64,000 nucleotides of DNA. It comes from G963674685 sp964591275 (lineage in GTDB: Bacteria; Lernaellota; Lernaellaia; JACKCT01). Position numbers and translations under genes: made by a program. Positions within the stretch are counted from its first letter, which is position 1. Each line of letters begins with the position of its first letter. Below are positions 37,533-46,501 of the stretch, piece after piece. Under the pieces are notes generated by a model. It ran no database searches, was not told the origin of the DNA, and was given only the letters and a program-made list of their open reading frames with translations. The stretch spans positions 89,324 to 153,323 of the forward strand of contig CAZQAE010000002.1 of the NCBI GenBank assembly GCA_964591275.1. Reading direction: 5' to 3'.

Positions 37533-37697
37533 TGGAAACCCAGTAGATGACGAGGCGCTGATCAAGCTGACAATCCCTGTAGGCCGCTGATCCCTGCGAA
37601 TTCATGCGCAGGCAGACGCGTCATTTTTCCATCCAACAAAACGTTTTTAGGACGCGACTCCATGAGACTCCACATCGAGCCAAATACATTCCATCCT

Positions 37698-38585
37698 TCA
37701 TTCGTCCTTCGAATTGCTGACGCGGCGAAGTTTTTTCATAATGGGCAGTTCGCTCTCGTAGACCGTCTTCTTGCCATCCCCCAGGGCTTCTTCGATCACG
37801 CGAACATCGCGTACCAAGCGCATCAGTCCTCCCGGTTCCACTGAAGCTGCGTGATCTCCGCCCCACATGGCCCGATCCATAGTGATGTGTCGTTCAATAA
37901 AACAGGCTCCGAGTACAACCGCCGCCAATGTCGTCTGCAATCCTACCTCATGCCCCGAATAGCCGATGGGGCAGCTGAAATCGCGATTTAGCGTTTCGAT
38001 CATACGCAGGTTCAATTCGGCGGGCTTGCAAGGATACGTGCTCGTGCAATGCGCCAGAAGTAGCCGATCTTTATCGAGGCAGGAAACCGCGTGCCGGATT
38101 TCGTCCATCGTGGACATTCCCGTTGAAAGAATAACCGGTCGATTTTTCGACAGAATGTGGCGCAGATATTCGTCATCGGTCACAAGAGCGGAAGGGACCT
38201 TGTAGCAGACCGGATCAAACGTTTCCATCATCTCCACGGAAGGGATGTCCCAGCAGGAGGTGAACCAGAGAATTCCTCTTTCCTTGCAATAGCGATCGAT
38301 TTCCCGGTAGTGCTCTTCTTTGAATTCAACTTTGTATCGATAGTCGATATATTTGATTAATCCCCAGGGGGTTTCGCGCAACAGGTTCTTTTGCTCTTCC
38401 GGCACACATATATCTGGAGTCCGTTTCTGGAACTTCACCGCATCGCATCCGGCCAGGACGGCAGCGTCTATCAACTTTTTTGCGATGCTCAGGTCGCCGT
38501 TATGATTGATGCCGATTTCTCCGATGATAAAGGTCGGATGCCCCTTCCCGATTACGAAGTTCCCGATCTGTAATAAACGGGCCAT
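37698..38585 (-). CDS. neuB: NeuB-family nonulosonic acid synthase lacking the SAF domain
   Basis: 295 residues. TIM-barrel of sialic acid synthases: FIIGEIGINHNGDLSIAKKL, DAVKFQKRTPDICVP, STGMSTMDEI, LAHCTSTYPC, IGYSGHEVGL and IERHITMDRAMWGGDHAAS (metal-binding His). It would condense phosphoenolpyruvate with an N-acyl hexosamine to give a nonulosonic acid. The usual C-terminal antifreeze-like SAF domain (~60 residues), which caps the partner's active site, is absent; the protein ends right after the barrel. ATG with AGGAG. The neuA fusion gene lies directly upstream, with its stop two bases from this start. Which sugar (Neu5Ac, legionaminic or other) cannot be told. Confidence 0.88.
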   Translation of the reverse strand: MARLLQIGNFVIGKGHPTFIIGEIGINHNGDLSIAKKLIDAAVLAGCDAVKFQKRTPDICVPEEQKNLLRETPWGLIKYIDYRYKVEFKEEHYREIDRYCKERGILWFTSCWDIPSVEMMETFDPVCYKVPSALVTDDEYLRHILSKNRPVILSTGMSTMDEIRHAVSCLDKDRLLLAHCTSTYPCKPAELNLRMIETLNRDFSCPIGYSGHEVGLQTTLAAVVLGACFIERHITMDRAMWGGDHAASVEPGGLMRLVRDVRVIEEALGDGKKTVYESELPIMKKLRRVSNSKDE

Positions 38586-38587
38586 TT

Positions 38588-39769
38588 CTACTCCTTTTCG
38601 CTTTGGCGGACAATAAGATCGATGATCTCCCGAACCGCCCCCTGGCCTCCGGCCCGCGAAAGCAAGATCGACGAGGCCTCTTGCGCGCAGGGTTCCGCGT
38701 CACGCACCGCGACCGGACACCCCACGGCTTTCATACAAGCAAGATCATTTGAATCGTTTCCGACGTAAACGACTTTCGAAATATCGATTCGGCGATCCGC
38801 GCACCACCTTATCAGAACAGCAAGCTTGTCTGGAGCGCCCGAGATGCAGGGGATGCCCAGTTTTCCGCAGCGTGCCGCCACCACGGGATTTTTCTCCGAG
38901 GATAGGACTAACATTTCCACTCCGTATCGTTTCGCCAGACTTATTCCAAGGCCGTCCGCGCGATTGCACGTCACCGACTCCCGTCCGTCCTGGTTCACAA
39001 GAACGCGATTGTCGGTAAAGACCCCATCAAAGTCGAAAACAATAGCCGAAATCGGGCGGGGCAAACGTTTCTCAATTTTATCCGCTTGACGTTCCCGGAG
39101 GTAAAATTCCGCATGGCGTAAATCTTCCGGCTCGTCGATTTCCAAGCTGCGCTCCGCCGGTATCTCATGCAGCGCGATCCGACCGAAAAATCGGTGCCTA
39201 GCCTTGAGAAATCCCTCGGTTTTCATGACGTAAACCGCTCCCGTTTCCAAATACTGAGGTGAAATCTCCTGGCGCATCAGCCGGCGGCAAGGATCGTGTC
39301 CGACACCCAAGGCCTGGCCTGTTTCATCCTTTTCCCACAGAAAATGTCGGAAGGCCGTCACGGTTAGAGCGCAGTCCGCGTTCTGCTCGTTTAAGGCTTG
39401 AATTGTACGCTCGATGTCCTCTGGCAAGGTCAACGGCGACGTGCATTGAAGAAAAACGAGTTGGTCCGCTTTGTAGCCTTCCGATTTTTCAAGGAATTCC
39501 ATCGTGTGCAGCAGGGCAGACTCTGATGATGACAAATCGCCGCTTATCTCCGCAGACCTCATGACAACTTCCGCGCCAAGTTCCCGCGAAATTCGAGCGA
39601 TTTCCGAATCGTCCGTGGACACGACAATTCGAGAGATTCCCTGGACGTGCCGTGCATTCTCAATCGTGTACGCGATCAGCGGTTTGCCTGCCAGCAAATG
39701 GACATTCTTCCGCGGAATGGCCTTCGATCCGCCGCGAGCCGGGATGATCGCCAAGCATGTTGTATTCAC
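38588..39769 (-). CDS. neuA: CMP-nonulosonate cytidylyltransferase fused to KdsC-like HAD phosphatase
   Basis: 393 residues from a GTG. Residues 1-230 are NeuA: IIPARGGSKAIPRKNVHLL (nucleotide-binding), RIVVSTDDSEIARISRELGA and LQCTSPLTLPEDIE. Residues ~238-393 are a HAD phosphatase of the KdsC type: FDFDGVFTDNRV (nucleophile Asp), LSSEKNPVVAARC and YVGNDSNDLACMKAVG. The same NeuA + KdsC-like order is known from animal CMAS and some bacteria. The HAD part may remove a 9-phosphate before activation, or only serve structure. It feeds CMP-sugar to the sialyltransferase-like enzymes of the locus. Confidence 0.88.
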   Translation of the reverse strand: MNTTCLAIIPARGGSKAIPRKNVHLLAGKPLIAYTIENARHVQGISRIVVSTDDSEIARISRELGAEVVMRSAEISGDLSSSESALLHTMEFLEKSEGYKADQLVFLQCTSPLTLPEDIERTIQALNEQNADCALTVTAFRHFLWEKDETGQALGVGHDPCRRLMRQEISPQYLETGAVYVMKTEGFLKARHRFFGRIALHEIPAERSLEIDEPEDLRHAEFYLRERQADKIEKRLPRPISAIVFDFDGVFTDNRVLVNQDGRESVTCNRADGLGISLAKRYGVEMLVLSSEKNPVVAARCGKLGIPCISGAPDKLAVLIRWCADRRIDISKVVYVGNDSNDLACMKAVGCPVAVRDAEPCAQEASSILLSRAGGQGAVREIIDLIVRQSEKE

Positions 39770-39893
39770 GTTTCAGTACCTTCCTTCACCATAAGAGGCC
39801 TTGATGCCTTTATCGGGACGACGGGCGGGCCGCCTGAAACGCCGGGTGCTTCTCTAATCAAGCTATTGTCAACGTAGACCACCCCGCCCAACG

Positions 39894-40270
39894 GGTCAAC
39901 TTTTCGCGCCATATCAGTACTCAAGCAACCAAGAAAAAAATAACTTCCCGGCTCCCGGCGGCAAGGTCGATCACACAGCTTGTCGTCCCTACGGACGATG
40001 ACGAAATCGCCGATGTCGCTCGGCGATATGGCGCGGAAACGATCGAGCGACCGACCAGGCTGGCGACAGACATTGCGTCGACAGGATATGGAGCCGCTTT
40101 GGCGTGAAAACGGGGCCATATACGTCATCAAAACGCAAACATGGTTAGACGAGAAAAACCGTCTGGGCGGTCGCATCGGCGTTTATCGCATGCCGCCGGA
40201 AAAGTCGGTGGATCTGGATGGGCTTATCGACCTGGATCTGATTCGGCTTTTGATGAAACGACGCCGATAG
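39894..40270 (+). pseudogene. neuA: Broken neuA-like cytidylyltransferase gene
   Basis: From about 39958 one frame reads AARSITQLVVPTDDDEIADV followed by ARRYGAETIERP..LATDIAST (middle of NeuA's N-terminal half) and stops near 40108. Another frame then reads PLWRENGAIYVIKTQTWLDE then GGRIGVYRMPPEKSVDLDG, the NeuA C-terminus, ending at 40268-40270. About 100 residues between the blocks are missing. The first 45 bases repeat the flank at 17431-17475. It is a second, decayed neuA next to the intact fusion gene but on the other strand. Confidence 0.8.
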
Positions 40271-40411
40271 TCGTATGGCGAACTCTTAAAAGCTAAAATT
40301 CCATAATGGCCTATAAGTAATGCAGGAGCGGCATTTCCTGTCTTGAGCATGCCTGTCCTGGCTCCGCCTCCCTCCGTCCCCCAAAGCGTATTGATTCCGA
40401 GGTGGGACAGT

Positions 40412-40451
40412 GTTACCCATGTCCTGGACCAAGTCCGTTACCTATGTCCTG
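40412..40451. repeat. Pair of direct repeats resembling an IS end
   Basis: gttacccatgtcctg (40412-40426) and gttacctatgtcctg (40437-40451) are 25 bases apart. Such repeated GTTACCxATGTCCTG boxes occur in the ends of some IS481/IS21-like elements. No transposase is nearby, so this may be a solo end. The remainder of 40271-40500 shows only T/C-rich simple sequence near 40457-40500. Confidence 0.35.
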
Positions 40452-40499
40452 ATTGCTCACTTGGCTTCTGAATTCTGACTTCTAGCTTCTAACTTCTAC

Positions 40500-40634
40500 T
40501 AAAAATGCCCATCCGTGAGGACCGTGAAGTTCTTCACCTCTGCACTGGCGCCGCTCTGATTGTCGATGGAGAGGGTCCAGTAATCCGTGGGCTGCAACTC
40601 CCGGCAGGGGGTGTTGGGTTCGTAGCAAAGGGCT
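40500..40634 (-). pseudogene. C-terminal fragment of an exported protein
   Basis: Minus strand reads CYEPNTPCRELQPTDYWTLS then IDNQSGASAEVKNFTVLTDG and HF-stop. It has the character of an extracellular beta-sandwich with paired Cys, but no start is present. A hairpin agggctttagccct follows at about 40628-40644. From 40645 to 40969 I see no convincing gene. Confidence 0.4.
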
Positions 40635-40969
40635 TTAGCCCTGGTAAAGGTTGATGATTCCTATTTATTCAAACGCCCGAAGGGTGTGTAGGATGCATGC
40701 ATGCCTCGAAGCGATCCTATGTTCAATAACGAAAACCACCTGCGCCCCACTTCGGAGGCTTTTAAAATGAGGAGGACATCCAACCTTCCCAGGTATATAA
40801 CCCTTCGCTACGAACCTACATCCCTAAAGGGATTTGCCAAAGCGAAGCAGTTTCTACGGTTCGTCAAGAAGCTTCAAGCGGACAGACATTCTAATGATAA
40901 AGTACGGTAATTCCAGAAGAACCAAAAAAAAATTCAGATCAACAGGCTTATGATCGACGAAAGTTAAGG

Positions 40970-42682
40970 TCATTTCCCCCCGGTCTTTTTCCCGGCCTGT
41001 TTTTCTTTGTTGGAGAAAATATCCTTCCATTTGGGTTTTTTTATTGTCCTGAATTTGATCGGGTCGAACAATCGTTTTTTCAATTTTTCGTTTAGCGGCC
41101 TGAATGACTCCCAGCCTTCCTTTCCGACATTGTCGTTGCGAATGAGTCCCAAAACGTATCCGCGAGATGTTTTTAGGGACATCGGCGTATAAAGTCTGTG
41201 GGTTCTTTTCGCGAGGTATATTCGCCTTTGCGCTGCGGCAATAGTGTGAGAATGAAGCCAAACTTTAGCCTTTGTCGGATAAGCTTTATACAGATCGGGC
41301 CAAGTCAGAATAAGGTCCGGTCTTTGATCGAGGACGTATTGAGTGTCGTGCTTTTCGTGCCCGACAATGTGCTTGCCTGTGTCAATCGCCTTGCGGCCGA
41401 TGTGAAGATTCGTCAGCCCCACAATATCAAGGATTTTTCTGTTGCTGTAATATCCTATGGCTCCTATGGGAAGAGTGGCGATAAAGGCATCGGGAGGTGT
41501 CACGCGCTGGAGTTCTTTGCCGACATAGCTCCAGTTTTGAGTCCATCCCACCAGCAAATTGGCTTTGACAAATTGAAGCGCCAGACTGAATGCGGACCAG
41601 GAGCACCAAACGAATAGGAGGAGAATAACCACTGGCGGGCGTATCCTCTGGCTTTGCTTTTCCGGTTTTTCTTTTTCCCGGCGTTCACGAATTTTGTTTC
41701 GATACAATTTCCAGAAAGCCAGGCTGCCGGGCACAAGCGCAGGAACGAGAAATCGGAAATACGGAAAGAAGTCGCCCCCAATGATCACAACGTAGGCCGA
41801 TGCCGTCGCGGCCAAGCCGGCGGCGACCCAGAACCAGCGTGGCATCTCAGACAGTGTTTCCCGCTTTGTTTTCCATAGGACAAAGAAAAAAGCGATGGGG
41901 AAGGCGAGGGATATTCCGGCCCTGACGAGATAATACAAGCCGCTCGCGGCGAGATACAGGCTTGGACTCCCCACCTTCGCGGCGAATGTATTGGGCCAGA
42001 AATAGCCGAAATGGTTCCATCGCCAGATCCAATAACCGCCGAAAAGCGCAGTGACAAGTGCGCCATACATCAATCCACGCACCACTGATTTCTTTCGAGC
42101 GGGCCAAAGCCATGATAATCCCAGCGGTACGGCGACCAAAATGCCGTCGGGCCGCATCAGAGCTGCGCCGACCGTCGCCAAAGATGAAAAAACGGGCAAG
42201 GATTCCTTCTCCCGTTCCCCCAGATGTGCAAGAAAGGCAAGCATCCACAAGAGCGCAACGATCGGCGTTTCCATGGCAGAAGTCGCCCATATCAGGCTTA
42301 TGGGCGCCACAATCAAATACAATCCGAACAGAACATCGAATGTATCCGGTGCATGTTCCGGTGTATCACGCGTTTGTTTTTGATAAAAAGCGTAACAAAG
42401 CGTCAGAGTTCCCGCCCAGGACAAAATGCCAAGAATAACCGCGACGATATCGAGGCGTTCGACGCCGAGAAAACTGAAGAGCGCCAGAATCATCATCTGG
42501 CCGAATGCTGTGCATCCTTCGACGTTTTCGCCTTCGTTGAAAACGATGCCTTTCCCGTCTGCGATATTTCGGCTGTAGGTCATGGTGATGAAGGCGTCGT
42601 CAACCGGTCCGGCGAAAGGCAAAAACAGCCACGCCGAAAGGAGAATGACGGTCGTTAGGCAAAAAACAATAATTTTATTCAA
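40970..42682 (-). CDS. GT-C-type polytopic membrane glycosyltransferase
   Basis: 570 residues from a TTG. About 10-11 hydrophobic segments cover residues 5-380, followed by a soluble C-terminal part and a Lys-rich tail. The first loop has VDDAFITMTYSRNIADGKGI then VFNEGENVEGCTAF, the acidic DDAF loop and EGxT element seen in arabinofuranosyl/mannosyl GT-C enzymes that use polyprenyl-phosphate sugars. DILTWPDL-like text (LILTWPDLY) lies in the C-terminal domain. It probably adds a sugar on the periplasmic side to a glycan or lipid. It closes the glycan locus on the right. Confidence 0.75.
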   Translation of the reverse strand: MNKIIVFCLTTVILLSAWLFLPFAGPVDDAFITMTYSRNIADGKGIVFNEGENVEGCTAFGQMMILALFSFLGVERLDIVAVILGILSWAGTLTLCYAFYQKQTRDTPEHAPDTFDVLFGLYLIVAPISLIWATSAMETPIVALLWMLAFLAHLGEREKESLPVFSSLATVGAALMRPDGILVAVPLGLSWLWPARKKSVVRGLMYGALVTALFGGYWIWRWNHFGYFWPNTFAAKVGSPSLYLAASGLYYLVRAGISLAFPIAFFFVLWKTKRETLSEMPRWFWVAAGLAATASAYVVIIGGDFFPYFRFLVPALVPGSLAFWKLYRNKIRERREKEKPEKQSQRIRPPVVILLLFVWCSWSAFSLALQFVKANLLVGWTQNWSYVGKELQRVTPPDAFIATLPIGAIGYYSNRKILDIVGLTNLHIGRKAIDTGKHIVGHEKHDTQYVLDQRPDLILTWPDLYKAYPTKAKVWLHSHTIAAAQRRIYLAKRTHRLYTPMSLKTSRGYVLGLIRNDNVGKEGWESFRPLNEKLKKRLFDPIKFRTIKKPKWKDIFSNKEKQAGKKTGGK

Positions 42683-43413
42683 AGATTGATCCCATCTGAA
42701 AAAGGCCTTTCACTCCTCGTTGGCCGAATATTTTTTCTCCCAAGCGATCTTTAGCACAATTTTTGTCGCCGCCGTACTCATCAATTTTTACGGACACAAG
42801 CTCGGCCATCCAATAACACGAGTTCGGTCCTCCTACATGGCCTGATCGGCATTGCGTCAAAACCGTTTTAATAAACTACTCCGCCGCAAGCGGTCGGGGT
42901 ATTCAGATTCGGTAATCCAGAGTTTTACGCCGCAAGCGGCGGGGAATTTGACTCAAAGAGATTAAATCCGCCAAATAAATCACACATTAATAACCGCTGG
43001 TTTGGCTGATGCCCTAAATCGGTTTTGTAAGTTTTACTACAATAATCCTTGGCTTTGGAAAAAAATTGCGCCGTGTGTGTATGAGGAATTTATGAAGCGA
43101 ACATTGCAATAGTCAGACGACAAAAACAACCACAATAAATTTCAAGGTAAACGAGTGCTTCGAAATCCCTTAGAAAGGTCTACGGATTTTCCTGAAGGAA
43201 AATCCTCGACATATAACTAATGTTTTTTACATGAGCGATTCCACTCTTTCCAGGAGCCGAGTTTTTTACTGTCCGATTTTTCGGTGATTGCTTTGACAAA
43301 AATTGCCCTCTTTTTTTTCTAACGTGGTCGATGATTTTTATCATAATGCAGCATTTATTGATATTTACGTCGCATGTTTTTCAAAAATTAGTTGTTGACT
43401 TCCATATAACGGC
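42683..43413. other. AT-rich intergenic region with two hairpin repeats
   Basis: Two related hairpins, ccgccgcaagcggtcgggg near 42882 and cgccgcaagcggcgggg near 42930, lie about 47 bases apart; they are of the scattered GC-hairpin type. The rest (42960-43410) is AT-rich with no gene. TTGACA at 43293-43298 is the best -35 candidate for the next gene, but its -10 is unclear. Confidence 0.45.
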
Positions 43414-43461
43414 ATGATATTGGAGCGGCTGGAAATGAACTCACTTCGGGGGTATCAGAAA

Positions 43462-43959
43462 ATGTCGACTACAGCAGAATTTATTAGTAACGTACAGACG
43501 GAAATTGAAGGTCTTCAACAAAAGATCGCAAACTTGGAAGAGCAAAAAGAGAGCATTGATACACAGGTAATCGACCTGCGCAATGACATCAAACGACGCA
43601 ATGATCTGTTGCTCGTTTGGGAAGGTAAGGCGGATGTTCGGCCCATGGTCGAAAGAAGGCCCCGCCAGAGGAGCCGTCGCGGTTTTACAATGAACTCGAT
43701 TATCATTGAAATACTCGATCACTCCGACAAGCCCATGACAGCGCACGAAATTCTCGAGGGACTCATTGAGCGCAGCGCGGAAGGAAATTCCAAAAGCCCG
43801 ATTTCATCTGTTCGCAACGCCCTACAGATTCTCAAGAAAAGAGGGCATGTGGTCAGCCCGGGATACGGCCTGATCTGCCTGCCCGGAAAAGAGAACGTGG
43901 GCTCCGGCATCAAGACGATTCGCCGTCCTGCCCCGATGGCCAGCGAAGAGGATGAATAG
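43462..43959 (+). CDS. Coiled-coil and winged-helix protein of unknown function
   Basis: About 165 residues from the ATG at 43462 (GGGGG nearby). In-frame ATGs at 43435 and 43414 are alternatives, the former with GGAG. Residues 5-50 form a coiled coil (EIEGLQQKIANLEEQKESID). A basic linker RRPRQRSRRG follows. Residues ~75-145 form a winged helix (NSIIIEILDHSDKPMTAHEI, then SSVRNALQILKKRGHVV), similar to HARE-HTH/MarR-like wings. Likely a DNA-binding regulator or chromatin-associated protein. Followed by a strong terminator, so a monocistronic unit. Confidence 0.65.
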   Translation: MSTTAEFISNVQTEIEGLQQKIANLEEQKESIDTQVIDLRNDIKRRNDLLLVWEGKADVRPMVERRPRQRSRRGFTMNSIIIEILDHSDKPMTAHEILEGLIERSAEGNSKSPISSVRNALQILKKRGHVVSPGYGLICLPGKENVGSGIKTIRRPAPMASEEDE

Positions 43960-43995
43960 CGCCGCCTGAGTGCGTTCTGCTACACAATTAAGGGA

Positions 43996-44023
43996 GAGGC
44001 TCCTTCAAGGGAGCCTCTTTTTT
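43996..44023 (+). terminator. Rho-independent terminator
   Basis: GAGGCTCC / GGAGCCTC stem (8 bp) with a short loop, then six T. It ends the transcript of the coiled-coil/winged-helix gene. Confidence 0.85.
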
Positions 44024-44159
44024 AATGCCCCCGGGTGAAAAATTCCAGGTAACCTAACGACCAAAATGAGAACAAAAACCTGGGGTGCCTCTTTTTGCTT
44101 CTCGTCCCTTTGAAAAGGTTGCTCTTGACAAAGTTCCCTCAGGTGAATAGCGTCCCGCC

Positions 44160-44918
44160 ATGTCTTTCATGCTGGAAAAAAGGACTCTGATCGTACTGCT
44201 CATTCTTGGCGTTTGCAGTGTTGCGCAAATGGGCTGCGGTCCGAAGTTCGACGAAATGTCGCCCCGTGAAATTTTTGAGTACGGCAGCGGGAAGTATCAG
44301 AAAGAGAAGTTTTCCGACTCCATTGAGGCCTTTGAGAAACTGATCGATCTATATCCATTTTCCATGTACGTTACGCAGGCTGAACTCCAAATAGCTGATT
44401 CGTATTTCCATCGTCGCAGGTTTATCGAAGCGGCGACCGCCTACGAAGATTTCATAGATCGTCATCCGACAAACGAATCAACGCCCCACGCGATGCATTA
44501 TCTTGGACTCTCTCACTATAAACTTAAAAGAGCGATAGACAGGGATCAGGAAGAAACATACCTTGCGCAGGACGCCCTATCACGATTGTCAACTCAGTAT
44601 CCGGATTATCCTGAGACAGGCAGCGCAAAAGAAAAGCTCATCGAAGTACGGGGTGATCTTGCCAAACGTGAGCGTTACATCGGTCGCTTTTATCTGCGCG
44701 AGAAAGAATATTACGCGGCTCTTGTTCGTTATCAAAGAATCGTAAGACTTTATGCCGACACCGAGTACTACCCTGAAGCATTGTATTTCTGTGCGCTTTG
44801 TTATTTAAAATTGGAAGACGGCCGGGAAGCGCAACGTTATATTCACATGGTAAAAACAAAGTTTCCCAACCATAAGTACAGCGAAAAGGCGAAAGACCTC
44901 ATTGATGAGAAAGAATAA
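44160..44918 (+). CDS. bamD: Outer membrane assembly lipoprotein BamD
   Basis: 252 residues. Signal peptide with lipobox AQMGC (Cys26), then TPR units: PREIFEYGSGKYQKEKFSDS (TPR1), AELQIADSYFHRRRFIEAAT (TPR2), and three more. The length and the SxxEIFxxGxxxYxxxxF opening fit BamD/YfiO, which binds BamA and BamC in the beta-barrel assembly machine at the inner face of the outer membrane. TTGACA at 44125 followed at 17 bases by TAGCGT lies very close to the ATG. The next lipoprotein gene overlaps by 14 bp. Confidence 0.88.
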   Translation: MSFMLEKRTLIVLLILGVCSVAQMGCGPKFDEMSPREIFEYGSGKYQKEKFSDSIEAFEKLIDLYPFSMYVTQAELQIADSYFHRRRFIEAATAYEDFIDRHPTNESTPHAMHYLGLSHYKLKRAIDRDQEETYLAQDALSRLSTQYPDYPETGSAKEKLIEVRGDLAKRERYIGRFYLREKEYYAALVRYQRIVRLYADTEYYPEALYFCALCYLKLEDGREAQRYIHMVKTKFPNHKYSEKAKDLIDEKE

Positions 44919-45354
44919 GCGCACTCAGCTTGGTCTGATTCTTTGCTGCCTGTTTCTCTGCATTCTTCTCGTCGGTTGTTTTTCATCGCCGGAAATGCAA
45001 GTGGGGAAATCTCTTGACGCCAGGCAAAGCGCGCTCAACGCACGCGACGTTGATTCCTACATAAAACTTTTTCATCCAGACTACCGCTACCGCAGCGATG
45101 AAGTGGAAACCATTACCAGTAAGATTTCAAAACGTTTCAGCGCCTATCAATCGATCCACCTCTCGACGAGCAACCGTCGAATCACATTTGAGGAAAACGG
45201 AAAGATCGCACGCGTGGTGCAGCAATTTCGCATGGTGACCGTGGATAAGATGGGGAACAGAAAATCCGTCGAGGGAACCGATCATTTCCTTCTCAAACAA
45301 AAGCGCAGCCTCTTGCGCAGCGAATATCTTTTCTACAAAGGCCTGGGCGTATAA
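44905..45354 (+). CDS. Small lipoprotein with NTF2-like domain
   Basis: 149 residues from the ATG at 44905 (a TTG one codon earlier is in frame). Signal peptide with lipobox LLVGC. The mature part has SLDARQSALNARDVDSYIKL and FHPDYRYR, the opening helices of SnoaL/NTF2-like proteins, followed by beta strands. It overlaps the bamD end by 14 bp, suggesting coupled expression, but its role in barrel assembly is not established. Confidence 0.6.
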   Translation: MRKNKRTQLGLILCCLFLCILLVGCFSSPEMQVGKSLDARQSALNARDVDSYIKLFHPDYRYRSDEVETITSKISKRFSAYQSIHLSTSNRRITFEENGKIARVVQQFRMVTVDKMGNRKSVEGTDHFLLKQKRSLLRSEYLFYKGLGV

Positions 45355-45378
45355 TTACCGGATAATTGTCGCCACTTT

Positions 45379-46356
45379 CTATTGCACGACGAAAGCATCT
45401 TCACGTGAGATCAGAGTATGCGGCTCATCCGTCATCGGGTCATGGGAGTTGCCGTACACGCTATATGTATTCGCACTCAGACCCGGCAGCGTGTAGGTGT
45501 TGAAAACACACTGCGGATCACGTTGGCCAGGATTGTCCAGATCGAGCTGTTCGTGAATATTGAAATAAATGTTGTTTTCCGGCTGCCCCATTTTCCCGTA
45601 TCCCACGCGGTGGGATAGCTGAACGGTGTCGCTGTTTTCCAGATAGCACACAGAAACATTCAATTGGATTTCATCGCCGGAGTTGAAGGGACCCGAATCC
45701 AAGCCGGGGGAAAACGTAAAGGCGTCCGTGAGGGGAACGGCCCATTTATAATGCTCGCCGTCAATAAGCCATAGCTCAAGATCGGCCAGCAGCGTCTGCG
45801 TTTCGTCTTTGGAGCTAGCGTCCATCATGTCGTAAAACTTGAGTTGATAAATCTCGTCCGGGTCCAGGTCTGCAATTTCGTAGGTGATGTGCCTGGGGCA
45901 GACACTGCCCACAAGCTCTCCGGAATTATATTCACGGATTGTGATATTTTCCCCTGACAGAAATGCTCTCGTATCAAATTCGTATCCTTCGTCTTTGATA
46001 GCCAGCAAATGGAGAATCTTCAATACGCCGTCGACCCATTCAAATTCCACTATGTCATATGGGCTTTGCGTGTAATGGATGTCGGAAACGAGGCAATCTC
46101 CGACGATCGGGTTGCCGATAGTCAGTTCATCGTCATCAGCGTCGTCATCGTCCGCATCGTCATCCGCATCATCGTCCGCATCGTCATCCACATCATCGTC
46201 CGCATCGTCATCCACATCATCGTCCGCGTCATCGTCCGCATCATCGTCCGCATCGTCAGTCGAGTCGTCATCATCATCGCCGCATGAGCTGACCAGCAGC
46301 GTCGATGAAAGTATGACGAGTGAGAATATCAGCCATTGCAGCTTTCGGAGTTTCAT
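45379..46356 (-). CDS. Lipoprotein with long Asp-rich spacer, function unknown
   Basis: 325 residues. ATG with AGGAGG. Lipobox VSSC (about residue 25) is followed at once by ~50 residues of DDDA/DDDV units (DNA 46120-46275, 12-bp repeats gcatcgtcatcc-like). The rest is a beta-rich globular domain: ISDIHYTQSP-type opening, CPRHITYEIADLDPDEIYQL, ending in NTYTLPGLSANTYSVYG. It may be an Ig/PKD-like surface domain. Function not recognised. Gene converges with the bamD unit. Confidence 0.6.
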   Translation of the reverse strand: MKLRKLQWLIFSLVILSSTLLVSSCGDDDDDSTDDADDDADDDADDDVDDDADDDVDDDADDDADDDADDDDADDDELTIGNPIVGDCLVSDIHYTQSPYDIVEFEWVDGVLKILHLLAIKDEGYEFDTRAFLSGENITIREYNSGELVGSVCPRHITYEIADLDPDEIYQLKFYDMMDASSKDETQTLLADLELWLIDGEHYKWAVPLTDAFTFSPGLDSGPFNSGDEIQLNVSVCYLENSDTVQLSHRVGYGKMGQPENNIYFNIHEQLDLDNPGQRDPQCVFNTYTLPGLSANTYSVYGNSHDPMTDEPHTLISREDAFVVQ

Positions 46357-46501
46357 GGTGGTCCTCCTGCCGGTTGATTGTTTAAAAAATTCCGTTAAGC
46401 GCTATCCGCTAGGCGCCGGGCAATATGCACCGCGCTCCTTCACCAGCGCCAGCCCGCTCCCGACACTAACATCCGAAAGGGGGTTTGATCTATAAAAAAT
46501 T

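Noticed and set aside
40701..40910. 69-codon open frame after the IS-end-like repeat
   Set aside because: No recognisable motif, no ribosome-binding site and composition unlike nearby genes; not enough to call a gene.
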